Below are positions 1-8,080 of a DNA stretch of 64,000 bases, piece by piece (positions within the stretch are counted from its first letter, which is position 1; the number at the start of each line of letters is the position of its first letter). A program made the translations under genes and the position numbers. The notes under the pieces were generated by a model, which saw only the letters and a list, made by a program, of their open reading frames with translations, did not search any database and was not told the DNA's origin. Source of the stretch: Muribaculaceae bacterium (lineage in GTDB: Bacteria; Bacteroidota; Bacteroidia; Bacteroidales; Muribaculaceae); NCBI GenBank assembly GCA_022510385.1, contig JAFLTQ010000002.1, positions 62,001-126,000 on the forward strand, written 5' to 3'.

Positions 1-267
<267 letters not shown>

Positions 268-321
268 CTATTTGGTTTTTGACACCTTTTATCCTAATAA
301 TTCGGTGATGATTTATATTCT

Positions 322-594
322 TTATCCGACAATAGCAAGAACGTCGCTCTGACGCATGATCAGATATTTCTCTCCTTCGAATTCGATCTCTGTGCCGGCA
401 TATTTACCGAAGAGAACCTTATCGCCCTCTTTGAGAACCATAGCCTCATCTTTTGTGCCGTTGCCTACTGCAAGCACTTCGCCACGAAGCGGTTTCTCCT
501 TTGCTGAGTCGGGGATGATAATTCCGCTCATTGTTACTTCCTCTGCCGCTGTCGGCTTAATCAGAACTCGATCTGCAAGTGGTTTTAAATTCAT
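322..594 (-). CDS. groES: Co-chaperonin GroES
   Basis: At 90 residues this has the usual GroES length. GroES caps the GroEL ring during ATP-dependent folding in the cytoplasm. Family marks are the N-terminal [10 protein letters not shown], the mobile-loop region [18 protein letters not shown] (residues 18-35), and the C-terminal DVLAIV. It is the first gene of the groESL operon. A good -7 box (TAAGTTTG, 630-623) sits about 30 bases upstream. No CIRCE inverted repeat is visible, so HrcA-type control is not supported here. Confidence 0.97.
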   Translation of the reverse strand: MNLKPLADRVLIKPTAAEEVTMSGIIIPDSAKEKPLRGEVLAVGNGTKDEAMVLKEGDKVLFGKYAGTEIEFEGEKYLIMRQSDVLAIVG

Positions 595-622
595 AATTCG
601 TTTTATTTTTAATTGATTTTTT

Positions 623-630
623 CAAACTTA
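623..630 (-). promoter_or_regulatory. Probable groESL promoter -7 box
   Basis: TAAGTTTG on the minus strand is a full match to the Bacteroidetes sigma-70 -7 consensus TAnnTTTG, and it would place the transcript start about 20 bases before the groES ATG. No clear TTTG -33 box lies 19-21 bases upstream, so this is a partial match. Confidence 0.4.
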
Positions 631-687
631 AGGGAAAGCCATGCTCTCCCCTATTTTTATTTTACAAATCCTGTGCCAATCTCCTCC

Positions 688-2148
688 TTATTTCTTTTCA
701 AGAATGTAGGTGGTAAGCGGAGCCGCTATGCCCGTGAGACGTCCTTTCTTCACTTTGAACTCTTTACCATACACAAGGTCTTTATATGTACCGTTTGGAA
801 GGCCCGTGGGAACATTGACAAAATTGGCAATATTGGCGATATTTACCACTGCCGCTCCCTTGTGGCCACGATTCACGACAAGAACCTCTCCATTGTCGGA
901 AGTCTGAATATCTTCCGGCTGACCCGACATGGCTTTACGGAAATTATTAACGGCCACCACTTCGGGATGGAAGAATTCATCATTTCCACGAGCTCCGAGT
1001 ACATTGTCACCCCAATATGCCTTACGTGTCGACCCCATCGGGCGGCTGAAGAATAGCGGCGTACCATTCTGACGTGCTGTCAGGAATACCCAACCGGTTC
1101 GTATCTGTGAATCAGTCAAATGGGCTGACTCATGCGCATTTGCATATGTGTCATGGCTTTCCACCCATGTAGTGAGATATTCCGGAGCGCTGGTGTGGTA
1201 CCAGTTCTTAAGGTCGAATCCGTTTGCATTTCCCTTTTCGAGAGCCTCACGCAAAACATGTCCATAATTGGATGCCGTCTGACCCATATATTCGGCATAC
1301 CCCTCTTCATTGACATTCCGGTCTTGCAGCACTTCTCCATATACAAACAAATCTTCATATGGAACGTTAAGTTTAACGCCGTCGACTGCCTTACGTCCTG
1401 TGGCAACATCCCAAAAATCATTCACTTTTACTCCCGATGCGGTGTCTACCGGATCATTTGGAAGTCCGATATGTTTTGCAGTGTCATAGCGGAAGCCACC
1501 CACTCCCATATCAAGCAATTCATTAACAAAGTTCATATAATATTTCTGGAATGCCGGATTCTCCGTATTCACATCCGGAAGAGCTCCGGAAGCCCATAGC
1601 GTACATTCAAGCCTGTCGTTATAATCATTGATCGGTTGCAAACCATTTGAATGATAAAGCTTATCACGTCCACCTACAGCCTCCACAAATTCATCGGAAA
1701 CTGCATCTACGTCAAAAGCCGTATGATTCGGCAATACGTCTACAATCACCCGGATATTATATTTCTGAGCGGAATCAAGCATCTGCTGCATCTCCTCTTT
1801 GCTTCCAAGGATATAATTGCCTATCTTCCACGCTGTGGGTTGATAGTAGTAATACCAGTTACCCTCATTTTCATCAAAAATCTTTTTTCCCGCACCTTCC
1901 GGATGAAAACTCTCCTGCACCGGCGATGTCTGGATCATAGTGAAACCGGAGTCAGCGATTTTTTGCATATTTTCTGCAATAGTCGGGAAATTCCAGCTCC
2001 ATACGTGGAGAATTGTCTCATCGTTGGTGACCTTGGGATCATGTGTGAGCCGGTCTTTTGCACATAATGGGGCGATTGCAAGCGCTGCGGTTGCTGCAAT
2101 AACGGGTATTCTTTTCATATTTTCGTGGATTTTATGGTTGATACTCAT
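688..2148 (-). CDS. Secreted GH13 alpha-amylase family protein
   Basis: This is a 486-residue glycoside hydrolase of family 13, acting on alpha-glucans such as starch or maltodextrin. All four GH13 regions are present: DVLPNH (about 137-142), GFRYDTAKH with nucleophile D222, VYGEV with acid/base E272, and ESHD (about 330-333). The N-terminus has a signal peptide (MKRIPVIAATAALAIAPLCA), so export is expected. I chose the ATG at 2148 because AAAGGA lies just before it. The ATG at 2118, exactly at the signal peptide, is a real alternative, and the frame also stays open to a TTG at 2163. No SusC/SusD genes are nearby, so it appears to stand alone. Exact specificity cannot be read from sequence. 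Confidence 0.9.
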   Translation of the reverse strand: MSINHKIHENMKRIPVIAATAALAIAPLCAKDRLTHDPKVTNDETILHVWSWNFPTIAENMQKIADSGFTMIQTSPVQESFHPEGAGKKIFDENEGNWYYYYQPTAWKIGNYILGSKEEMQQMLDSAQKYNIRVIVDVLPNHTAFDVDAVSDEFVEAVGGRDKLYHSNGLQPINDYNDRLECTLWASGALPDVNTENPAFQKYYMNFVNELLDMGVGGFRYDTAKHIGLPNDPVDTASGVKVNDFWDVATGRKAVDGVKLNVPYEDLFVYGEVLQDRNVNEEGYAEYMGQTASNYGHVLREALEKGNANGFDLKNWYHTSAPEYLTTWVESHDTYANAHESAHLTDSQIRTGWVFLTARQNGTPLFFSRPMGSTRKAYWGDNVLGARGNDEFFHPEVVAVNNFRKAMSGQPEDIQTSDNGEVLVVNRGHKGAAVVNIANIANFVNVPTGLPNGTYKDLVYGKEFKVKKGRLTGIAAPLTTYILEKK

Positions 2149-2216
2149 GATTATTCCTTTCAACCTTTATAACGTCTGAAAGTTGTGGATGGTTCGATGA
2201 ATATCTCACAGTTTCA

Positions 2217-2969
2217 CTATCGAGATATATCGTATCCCTGTGCCTTCAGATAATCAAGTATCCGATAATCCATTGCATGACGGTAATAATCGATGATATG
2301 ACCACACCAGTCATTATGAGTGGTGCCTCCGGAACGAGTTTCATTATAATGGCTCACCACTTTGTCATATTCCATCAAATCCGATGTCAGTTTTTTCTCA
2401 TCATCGGTATAGCTATTTTTAAAGAATACAGTGTCGTTGCTCTGTTTCGGTTTCAAGTCAGGTTGTTCTCTGGGAATTCCGAGGGCAAGACCGCAAACGA
2501 CGAAGACACCTTTCGGGAGATTTAGGAGTTCTGCAACCTTGGCCGGGTCGACGGTGCGCAGATAACCGACGCAATTGCTGCCAAGACCTGCAGCCTGTGC
2601 TGCCACTACAGCACTCATCATTGCCAACGATGCATCAATAATCCCTATAATTGTTCCATCCATAGTGTCGGTGAAGGGTGGCATATCTATGCCCTTCTCT
2701 TTGGCTAAAAGGCTCATTTTATGATAATCGGAACAGAAAATGAGAAGACGGTTACATGTCTTGAGCTGCTTCTGTCCGGTTAACTCATAAAGCTTCTCTT
2801 TAAGCTCCTGATCGCTGATGTCTATAACACTGAATTGCTGACCATTATAGCTTGTCGGAGTATTACGTATAGCTTCGAATATAAAATTCATTGTCTCTTC
2901 CGGGATAGCTTCCCTTTCATAACGGCGAACGCTTGTGCGTTCCAAAAGTGCCTTCTTTACTGTTTCCAT
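2217..2969 (-). CDS. Nitroreductase family FMN oxidoreductase
   Basis: This 250-residue flavoprotein of the nitroreductase superfamily is closest in layout to the NfsA/FRP branch. The N-terminal RTSVRRYE motif (about residues 12-19) is the FMN-phosphate binding start of the family, followed by TPTSYNGQQ (about 37-45). The central GSNCVGYLRT and VVCGLALGIP segments carry the typical FMN-contact loops. These enzymes use NAD(P)H to reduce nitro groups, quinones or flavins in the cytoplasm. The physiological substrate is unknown. It is a single gene, separated by more than 450 bases from the upstream toxin-antitoxin pair. Confidence 0.88.
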   Translation of the reverse strand: METVKKALLERTSVRRYEREAIPEETMNFIFEAIRNTPTSYNGQQFSVIDISDQELKEKLYELTGQKQLKTCNRLLIFCSDYHKMSLLAKEKGIDMPPFTDTMDGTIIGIIDASLAMMSAVVAAQAAGLGSNCVGYLRTVDPAKVAELLNLPKGVFVVCGLALGIPREQPDLKPKQSNDTVFFKNSYTDDEKKLTSDLMEYDKVVSHYNETRSGGTTHNDWCGHIIDYYRHAMDYRILDYLKAQGYDISR

Positions 2970-3137
2970 AAAGATTATTTTTTATTGAATTACGAAGATT
3001 CAAAATAAATAAAAAAGAGGATGTGAACCAATTTTTATTTCAACTGTTTAAATTTAAAGCAATATGGAAGAGTATTTAAGGTTTCGCGAGAAAGTTTAAA
3101 TACGAAAGTTTAGTTAGATATGTTTATAGTGGAAGGA

Positions 3138-3165
3138 GATGGGGACGATGCGAATCGCCCCCATC
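3138..3165. terminator. Stem-loop, probable terminator (hairpin A)
   Basis: A 12-base-pair stem with one mismatch and a GCGA tetraloop is followed on the plus strand by CTTTATT. It lies just beyond the displaced dprA end, in the place expected for an original dprA terminator. Confidence 0.5.
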
Positions 3166-3186
3166 TTTATTGAGTTATATTTAATA

Positions 3187-3217
3187 GGCTCGCACCCCCT
3201 TGATGGGGATGCGAGCC
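3187..3217. terminator. Stem-loop, probable terminator (hairpin B)
   Basis: A 13-base-pair GC-rich stem with one mismatch and a TTGAT loop. No long T-run follows in either direction, so it may act with hairpin A rather than alone. Confidence 0.45.
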
Positions 3218-3283
3218 GGAAAATGAGATGTTTAATGCTTATCTTATAAGGAAGAAGCCGAAGTTATATTTGTATGTAATTTG

Positions 3284-3330
3284 TAATTAGGCAATGGAGA
3301 AACGATTGCCGGGAAAGCGCATGATGATGC
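3284..3330. repeat. Displaced copy of the dprA 3' end (direct repeat 1)
   Basis: These 47 bases match 4198-4244 at 45 positions, with mismatches at 3292 and 3295. On the minus strand they read IIMRFPGNRFSIA-stop, against IIMRFPGNRFSVS-stop in the intact dprA. The similarity ends abruptly at 3331. The pair brackets the toxin-antitoxin genes like attachment sites or an insertion duplication. Confidence 0.85.
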
Positions 3331-3441
3331 TCCGTATGCTCTTATCGGCATGTTTGAAAAAGAAGAGTGAATAAATATATGACTGATGAGGAAATTCTTA
3401 AAACTATGTATTGAAAAGATGGTTAAAAATAATCATTTTAA

Positions 3442-3798
3442 TCACCATAAAGAGATCCGTACATTTCCAAAAGCTAAATTAGCCGGAATATCCATGGCTT
3501 TAAAAGCTCTTGCTATAGTCGAAAAATTTAAGTTCTTCCCACTCTCTATTTTTGAGATCTGCGCTCTCCTTACTCCCATCAGTTCTCCTAATTGTTCCTG
3601 AGTTAGGTTCTTCTCTTTTCTTGCTTCCTTAATAGCTTTTCCTATGTGGTAGGCGTGAAGCTCTTCCTCTAATTCCTTTTCGTATTCGTCTCTTTCAGGA
3701 GTTCCAATTTTACCTATAATCTCATCCTTTACCTCTTCCAAGGTATATAGTTTCATATCTCCTACTTGTTTCATATCATTTACTATTTTTAGCTTCAA
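3442..3798 (-). CDS. HigA-type antitoxin, XRE helix-turn-helix
   Basis: This 118-residue protein has a C-terminal XRE/Cro-type helix-turn-helix: KNLTQEQLGELMGVRRAQISKIESGKNL (about 64-91). The N-terminal half is acidic and probably binds the toxin. It overlaps the upstream toxin gene by 23 bases, so the order is toxin first and antitoxin second, as in higBA. By family knowledge, the antitoxin neutralises the toxin by direct binding and represses the operon. The pair sits between the two copies of the dprA 3' end, which suggests recent acquisition as one cassette. Naming it higA would be reasonable but is not proved. Confidence 0.85.
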   Translation of the reverse strand: MKLKIVNDMKQVGDMKLYTLEEVKDEIIGKIGTPERDEYEKELEEELHAYHIGKAIKEARKEKNLTQEQLGELMGVRRAQISKIESGKNLNFSTIARAFKAMDIPANLAFGNVRISLW

Positions 3799-4123
3799 AA
3801 TATTTTTTTCTTAATTCCTCCGCTTTTGCTATCTCCTTGGAGGGTGTCTTTTGAGTTTTCTTTATAATTCCGTGAGTGGCTACTACTAAAGTAGAGGTTT
3901 CAGTATCCCAAAAGGAGAAAAGCCTATAAGCTATTCCTTGAAATAGAGTCCTAAATTCCCATATATCGGAGTTCTCCAATTTCTTAAATAGTTCATTGTC
4001 TTTCTCTCCTCCCTTTACCCGGTCTATATTATAAGCTATCTTCTTCCTTGCTGGTAAGGGTAAGGATTTAAGGAAGTCTTTAGCTTCCTCCATTACTACT
4101 AACTGAAATATTTGATTCTCCAT
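3776..4123 (-). CDS. HigB/RelE-superfamily toxin (Gp49-like)
   Basis: This 115-residue protein resembles the phage-derived Gp49-like/HigB family of the RelE superfamily. Shared features are the basic helix LPLPARKKIAYNIDRV (about 21-36), the KKLENSDIWEFRTLF strand pair (about 46-60), YRLFSFWD (about 66-73) and the LVVATHGIIKKTQKTP tail (about 79-94), where such toxins carry their RNA-cutting basic residues. Family toxins cut mRNA on the ribosome. The gene opens a two-gene operon with the antitoxin downstream and has its own possible -7 box at 4149-4142. A cytoplasmic role in plasmid- or island-type addiction, or in phage defence, is inference. Confidence 0.85.
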   Translation of the reverse strand: MENQIFQLVVMEEAKDFLKSLPLPARKKIAYNIDRVKGGEKDNELFKKLENSDIWEFRTLFQGIAYRLFSFWDTETSTLVVATHGIIKKTQKTPSKEIAKAEELRKKYFEAKNSK

Positions 4124-4141
4124 ATCTTTCTAAACATAACA

Positions 4142-4149
4142 CAAAATTA
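4142..4149 (-). promoter_or_regulatory. Possible toxin-antitoxin promoter -7 box
   Basis: TAATTTTG on the minus strand matches TAnnTTTG and lies 18 bases before the toxin ATG, inside the cassette. There is no clear -33 box, so this is only suggestive of independent transcription. Confidence 0.35.
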
Positions 4150-4197
4150 ATAAAATAGTTCCACATAGGGAAACATTTTAATCTTTGTTTTTATTTT

Positions 4198-4244
4198 TAA
4201 TTAGGAAACGGAGAAACGATTGCCGGGAAAGCGCATGATGATGC
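4198..4244. repeat. Authentic dprA 3' end (direct repeat 2)
   Basis: This is the partner of the repeat at 3284-3330, with a period of 914 bases. It includes the last codons and stop of the intact dprA gene and the three bases beyond it. Confidence 0.85.
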
Positions 4245-5319
4245 CATCGAACTCGAGTTCACTGAGAAGAGCCATTAATTTAGGGGTCGGAATCCCTGTC
4301 AAAGAACCTAAAATATCGATCTGAATTGGCTCGTTGCTCTGAAATTTCAATACTTCATAAACCTTCCGTGCATCCCCCTCCAATTCCGGGAAAAGATTTC
4401 TCTGTTTGGGGCCTAACGGCATGTTGAGGGGTTCCCATCCGGTCACTTCTATAAGATCGGCTGCACACTCTATCAAATGAGCTTTATTCTTGCGAATCAA
4501 CAGGTTGCACCCGGAACTCAGATCATCGGAACTTCTTCCCGGAAATGCCATCACATCCCTGTTGTAGAGAAATGCATAATTGGCAGTTGACATGGCCCCT
4601 CCCTTTATATTGCTTTCCACTACTATCGTTACGTCAGAGAGACCCGCCACAATACGATTACGTGCCAGAAAATTAGCTTTAAACGGTTGCGTGTCAAATG
4701 GATATTCAGATATAATGGCACCCTTGTCATGGATGATCTGTTTTGCAAGGTTGCGATGGGCTGCCGGATAAATCATATTTAAGCCATGGGCCACAACTGC
4801 AATCGTGGGCAAACCCTTTTCCAATGCCTTCCGGTGAGCAGATGCATCAATACCGTAGGCCAATCCGCTAACGATCTCTGCTTCGGGGAAATAATCCCCT
4901 ATTTCTTCTATTAGATTATTACAGCTATCAAGACCGTAGGGAGTGGGCTTACGAGTTCCAACAACAGAAACCATATGCTCCCCTTCAAGATCCGCATCCC
5001 CGAGTTTATAGAGAATAATCGGGGGATCAGGGGTCTCGGCAAGCCGGGAAGGATAATCCTCATCAAGCACAAAAAGCGCTTTTACATTATGGTTACTGAT
5101 GCGTTTTTCCTGATCTATCGCCATTGCAAGAGATTCCTCTCGCGCCATCTTATCAAAATCATGATTCTGAGGAATTCCGAGTTTATTAATCAATTCCTTC
5201 GTGGGAGAAGTGAAAAATTCTTCAGGAGAAACACCACGCCCCTCAAATTCCCGAAGAGTATCGGCTGAAATCCTTTTCTTCAGAAAACTGAAAGCCATTT
5301 TATAAATCCGTTCCTCCAT
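4201..5319 (-). CDS. dprA: DNA-processing protein DprA
   Basis: DprA (Smf), 372 residues, protects incoming single-stranded DNA during transformation and loads RecA in the cytoplasm. The Rossmann-like core is clear: VSVVGTRKPTPYG (about 118-130), IVSGLAYGIDASAH (about 149-162), VAHGLNMIYPAAH, ISEYPFDTQPFKANFLARNR, and the DVMAFPGRSSDDLSSGCN glycine loop. A C-terminal winged helix (DML1-like) ends in GNRFSVS. An N-terminal SAM-like helical domain precedes the core. It is the last gene of a minus-strand run (Ntn-hydrolase, membrane protein, thioesterase, dprA). Its last 47 bases are duplicated 914 bases downstream, beyond the toxin-antitoxin pair. comEC, another competence gene, lies at 18945. 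Confidence 0.95.
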   Translation of the reverse strand: MEERIYKMAFSFLKKRISADTLREFEGRGVSPEEFFTSPTKELINKLGIPQNHDFDKMAREESLAMAIDQEKRISNHNVKALFVLDEDYPSRLAETPDPPIILYKLGDADLEGEHMVSVVGTRKPTPYGLDSCNNLIEEIGDYFPEAEIVSGLAYGIDASAHRKALEKGLPTIAVVAHGLNMIYPAAHRNLAKQIIHDKGAIISEYPFDTQPFKANFLARNRIVAGLSDVTIVVESNIKGGAMSTANYAFLYNRDVMAFPGRSSDDLSSGCNLLIRKNKAHLIECAADLIEVTGWEPLNMPLGPKQRNLFPELEGDARKVYEVLKFQSNEPIQIDILGSLTGIPTPKLMALLSELEFDGIIMRFPGNRFSVS

Positions 5320-5361
5320 TGCGTCAGTTAGGCAATAATATTAATCTTAATTATGTGAATA

Positions 5362-5919
5362 TCAGGATAAGAATTTCTCAAAGGCTTCGGCTATCTCATC
5401 TCCTTTTGAGAGTTTCCCATCTTTTAAGGCAACTATAGTAACCACCGCTTTCACTACCGGCTCACCAAGATTAGAAGAGAAATCCGACTTTGTCTCCTCA
5501 ATATCCGAACCCACCTCATTTACGACTGTTTTAGCCGGTTCGCCTTTATCTGAATTATCTTTATCACCATATCCCTTTTGAGGAATCAGAAGCAAAGAGT
5601 CGGGTCCCGTGAAATTCGGAGAACATTTGTAGATTTCCTGGAAAAAAATGAAACGCGGACCTTTTCTCTCTAAATTCAAGCAACTGATGAACGAGTCACC
5701 ACTTGTAAGCGGCGTGAAATATTCCATCTCCAACTTCCTGACCACTGCATCTATCCCACTCTTATGCATTTCTATAAAGGGGAAACCTACTTTTCTACAG
5801 AAGATATGTCGAGTATGTTCAAGATAATGAAGATAATTTGCATTATTAACTATCTGTTCGCAATCCAATTCATAATCACGAACATCCATTTTTAAATAAA
5901 AAACGTAAGATTTTTCCAT
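5362..5919 (-). CDS. Hotdog-fold acyl-CoA thioesterase with a large insertion
   Basis: A 185-residue YbgC/4-hydroxybenzoyl-CoA thioesterase-like protein. The N-terminal half carries the family signature VRDYELDCEQIVNNANYLHY (about 13-32), in which D19 and the NNANY segment correspond to the active-site loop, followed by the hotdog helix. Strands continue through RKLEMEYFTPL and KGPRFIFFQEIYK. Residues about 99-153 are a polar, low-complexity stretch rich in D, K, E and S that interrupts the sheet before the last strand (VVKAVVTIVALKDGKL). Family members are usually near 130-140 residues, so the insertion accounts for the extra length. The acyl substrate is unknown. The gene lies between a membrane protein and dprA. 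Confidence 0.82.
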   Translation of the reverse strand: MEKSYVFYLKMDVRDYELDCEQIVNNANYLHYLEHTRHIFCRKVGFPFIEMHKSGIDAVVRKLEMEYFTPLTSGDSFISCLNLERKGPRFIFFQEIYKCSPNFTGPDSLLLIPQKGYGDKDNSDKGEPAKTVVNEVGSDIEETKSDFSSNLGEPVVKAVVTIVALKDGKLSKGDEIAEAFEKFLS

Positions 5920-5940
5920 TTTTAGAGATAATATCCTGAG

Positions 5941-6414
5941 TTAAGGAAGAGAGTAGTCGGGTTGAAGAGATGTCAGAAAATCAATTAGATCATCACGTGA
6001 GGGGAAGGAATGGAGCGGGATGCCTATCCATCCTTTCTTTTCGAAAAACAGGATTGCAAAATCTCCCGCGGTTTTCCGATTCACAAATTCTGACTTATTC
6101 ACAATGAATTCTTTATCCTCATCGGTGCGGATTCTGATTTTATTGTCATCGTCTATAACCTTGTGGGGTATACAATTAAATGACGTGAGAGGCTGCATGG
6201 CGTAAAAAAAGAAGAGAAACGCCACCACAAGAGGTATTATCAGGAAAATCCACATAAGGGCAAGAAAGAAAAACCGATTATCAAGGATAAATCCCAATAA
6301 AATAAAGATGAAGATACCGGCCAATGCCACAATAATCCAGGGCTTCCCATATTCCATGAAAAGGATTCCTAACATTTTCCCGGTTGACATTTTTATTTCA
6401 ACGGATTCCTTCAT
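5941..6414 (-). CDS. Two-helix membrane protein, YcxB-like C-terminus
   Basis: A 157-residue protein of unknown function. Two membrane segments are evident (about residues 24-45 and 50-73), followed by a soluble domain of short strands containing RIRTDEDKEFIVNKSEF and WIGIPLHSFPSRDDLIDFL. That arrangement resembles the YcxB-like C-terminal domain (about 100-155), in which two membrane helices precede a PH-like beta domain. It sits 21 bases upstream of the thioesterase gene and follows the Ntn-hydrolase gene on the same strand, so co-transcription is likely. No enzymatic motif is seen. Confidence 0.65.
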   Translation of the reverse strand: MKESVEIKMSTGKMLGILFMEYGKPWIIVALAGIFIFILLGFILDNRFFFLALMWIFLIIPLVVAFLFFFYAMQPLTSFNCIPHKVIDDDNKIRIRTDEDKEFIVNKSEFVNRKTAGDFAILFFEKKGWIGIPLHSFPSRDDLIDFLTSLQPDYSLP

Positions 6415-6479
6415 TCATCTACTATTTTTTCCAAAATCCCTATCAGGTCCTGAACTATTGTAGTTTAATCTTTAAAAAA

Positions 6480-7610
6480 TTATTTGTCGCGCAAGAGTCT
6501 TACCTTTGAATATGTTTCAAGGTTTTTAGGCACAAGTTGCTCCATATATCCTGTCCCCTCTTCGTTGACAAGCTTTGTCATGTCGATATATTTATTACCG
6601 TTTCCTTTCGTGAAAGGGAAAACCTCACTTTTTCTCTCCAAAACCTTGTCACATTGATTTGAACGTCCGGTTTCAGGATCTCCTTTCAGAGAGGCCTCTA
6701 CCCCGGCGGGAGTGCAACGTACAGCTGAAATCTCGCTGCAGGGAGGATAACCGAGGCCGGTCCACATAATATATTGTTGCGTCAATTCTTCGGGGGATAA
6801 CTTTTCATCTTTCTGCAGAGGTCGACACCCCTCTATCACAATCGTTGCAACAGAAGTGTAACGCGGTATGAAATCCTGATCAATAACCCATTCCTCTTTC
6901 TCGGTTGAAAAATCTTTACCTAAAAGGTCATGATAGAAAGAGCGGCTCAACAGTTCCGTAAATACCTCGGGAGCTACAAACTTTTCTTTGATGTAAGGGG
7001 AAAGAAGATGATTGGCATTCGCCTCCCTGATAAAACCGTATCCCTCGTTCTCCCTACCGGAATGACTATAGTTAGTCCTGACTAATATGGGGTCCGGTGA
7101 ATCTTTAATATCAAACTTCACATAAGAATGATTGTTTGTCTCGTAATAAGCACCATCTCCATAAGCATCAATTGCACCGAAATTAGCTTCCACTCCCATA
7201 GGCCGGGGCATTTCATTAAGAAGATTTTCAAAATCTGACAATGTTTTACAGGTTTTTAATGCACGCGTCATCAAAAGACCCTCCTTATCCATATCTTTTT
7301 CCGGAACATCATCATCCTTAATATTATAAGATGCAGTATTCATAACCGCAAATCCATATTCATTCATACCCATCCATGCCTCGTTGAGAAGGGAATCCTT
7401 GGCATTAAAAAGAGCCACATAGGCAAATTCACCATCTTTTGCCGGTATATATTCAATTTTATTGTCGAATGTACTTGTGTCTCTATTTTTCCAAAGTAAC
7501 GGACGTCCGTAAGGATTTAGTTCCGCTCCTACAACTGCTGAAGTACAGCTCCATATAGCAGGGATTGCAACCTGCATAAAACAAATTGAAAAAAGAATCC
7601 GTTTTAACAT
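6480..7610 (-). CDS. Secreted choloylglycine/C45-type Ntn-hydrolase
   Basis: This 376-residue exported N-terminal-nucleophile amidase has a signal peptide (LKRILFSICFMQVAIPAIWS) ending just before C22. The mature protein would begin CTSAVVGAEL, putting the cysteine in the nucleophile position typical of this fold. Supporting motifs are LLWKNRDTS (about 39-47), GMNEYGFAVMNT (about 81-92) and FGAIDAYGDGAYYETNN. Relatives hydrolyse linear amides, including bile-salt conjugates, penicillin side chains or N-acyl amino acids; the substrate here cannot be assigned. It could also be anchored as a lipoprotein through the same cysteine, but the preceding W-S is a poor lipobox. It is the first gene of the run leading to dprA. 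A -7-like TAATTTTG is at 7724-7717. Confidence 0.82.
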   Translation of the reverse strand: MLKRILFSICFMQVAIPAIWSCTSAVVGAELNPYGRPLLWKNRDTSTFDNKIEYIPAKDGEFAYVALFNAKDSLLNEAWMGMNEYGFAVMNTASYNIKDDDVPEKDMDKEGLLMTRALKTCKTLSDFENLLNEMPRPMGVEANFGAIDAYGDGAYYETNNHSYVKFDIKDSPDPILVRTNYSHSGRENEGYGFIREANANHLLSPYIKEKFVAPEVFTELLSRSFYHDLLGKDFSTEKEEWVIDQDFIPRYTSVATIVIEGCRPLQKDEKLSPEELTQQYIMWTGLGYPPCSEISAVRCTPAGVEASLKGDPETGRSNQCDKVLERKSEVFPFTKGNGNKYIDMTKLVNEEGTGYMEQLVPKNLETYSKVRLLRDK

Positions 7611-7744
7611 TGTAATTTCTCTTTTTGTCTGAAAAAGTTGAATATATCGCTTGGATTCAATTCCAAATGTTATTGCAGGAATAAAATCAAGTTTACAACC
7701 ATTCTCTTCTAAGATACAAAATTAACTAAAAAATTTTTAAAGCT

Positions 7745-7924
7745 ATGTCACTTCCTGAAGATCCCAACATTATTGTAAGCTATATCAACATGAAAATGAG
7801 AGACGGAGATTATGAAAGTCTTGAAGAATTGTGCGATTCATTAGGGTATAATGTGGATGAAATAAAAGAGAAACTGAGTAAAGCCGGATTTGAATATATA
7901 CCCGAGCTGAAACAGTTCAGATGA
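7745..7924 (+). CDS. DUF4250 family small protein
   Basis: A 59-residue reading frame beginning MSLPEDPNIIVSYINMKMRD and ending ELKQFR. It resembles DUF4250, a small family with an N-terminal LP.DP....S..N.K.RD motif followed by two helices; here SLEELCDSLGYNVDEIKEKL forms the helical half. The function of the family is unknown. It is below the length at which automated callers usually keep genes, but the conserved N-terminus makes it real. It diverges from the Ntn-hydrolase gene and lies about 155 bases before the large regulator. Confidence 0.8.
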   Translation: MSLPEDPNIIVSYINMKMRDGDYESLEELCDSLGYNVDEIKEKLSKAGFEYIPELKQFR

Positions 7925-8003
7925 TAAAAATCTCGGATTATATTTTTACAACATTTCCACATTTATCCAAAGAGGATTCCAATTTTGTCTAAATAGGGCC
8001 TAT

Positions 8004-8051
8004 TTTTCAAATTTTATCGGTTTTGCAAGGAGGCAATTTCCAAATTTTATC
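8004..8051. repeat. Paired 15-base direct repeats upstream of the regulator
   Basis: TTTYCAAATTTTATC occurs at 8004-8018 and again at 8037-8051, differing only at the Y position. The spacing is exactly 33 bases, about three helical turns, and the second copy ends 30 bases before the regulator's first ATG. This suggests an operator bound by a dimer, possibly the AraC domain of the regulator itself (inference). Confidence 0.55.
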
Positions 8052-8080
8052 AAAAATTTCTTTTACTTTGCATACCGACT

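Larger units (their letters stand above)
2970..3441. other. Gene-free region holding two hairpins and a dprA 3'-end copy
   Basis: I find no supportable gene in this 472-base stretch. It contains two strong stem-loops (3138-3165 and 3187-3217) and a 47-base near-copy of the end of dprA (3284-3330). The part nearest 2969 should contain the nitroreductase promoter, but I see no convincing box. Confidence 0.7.
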
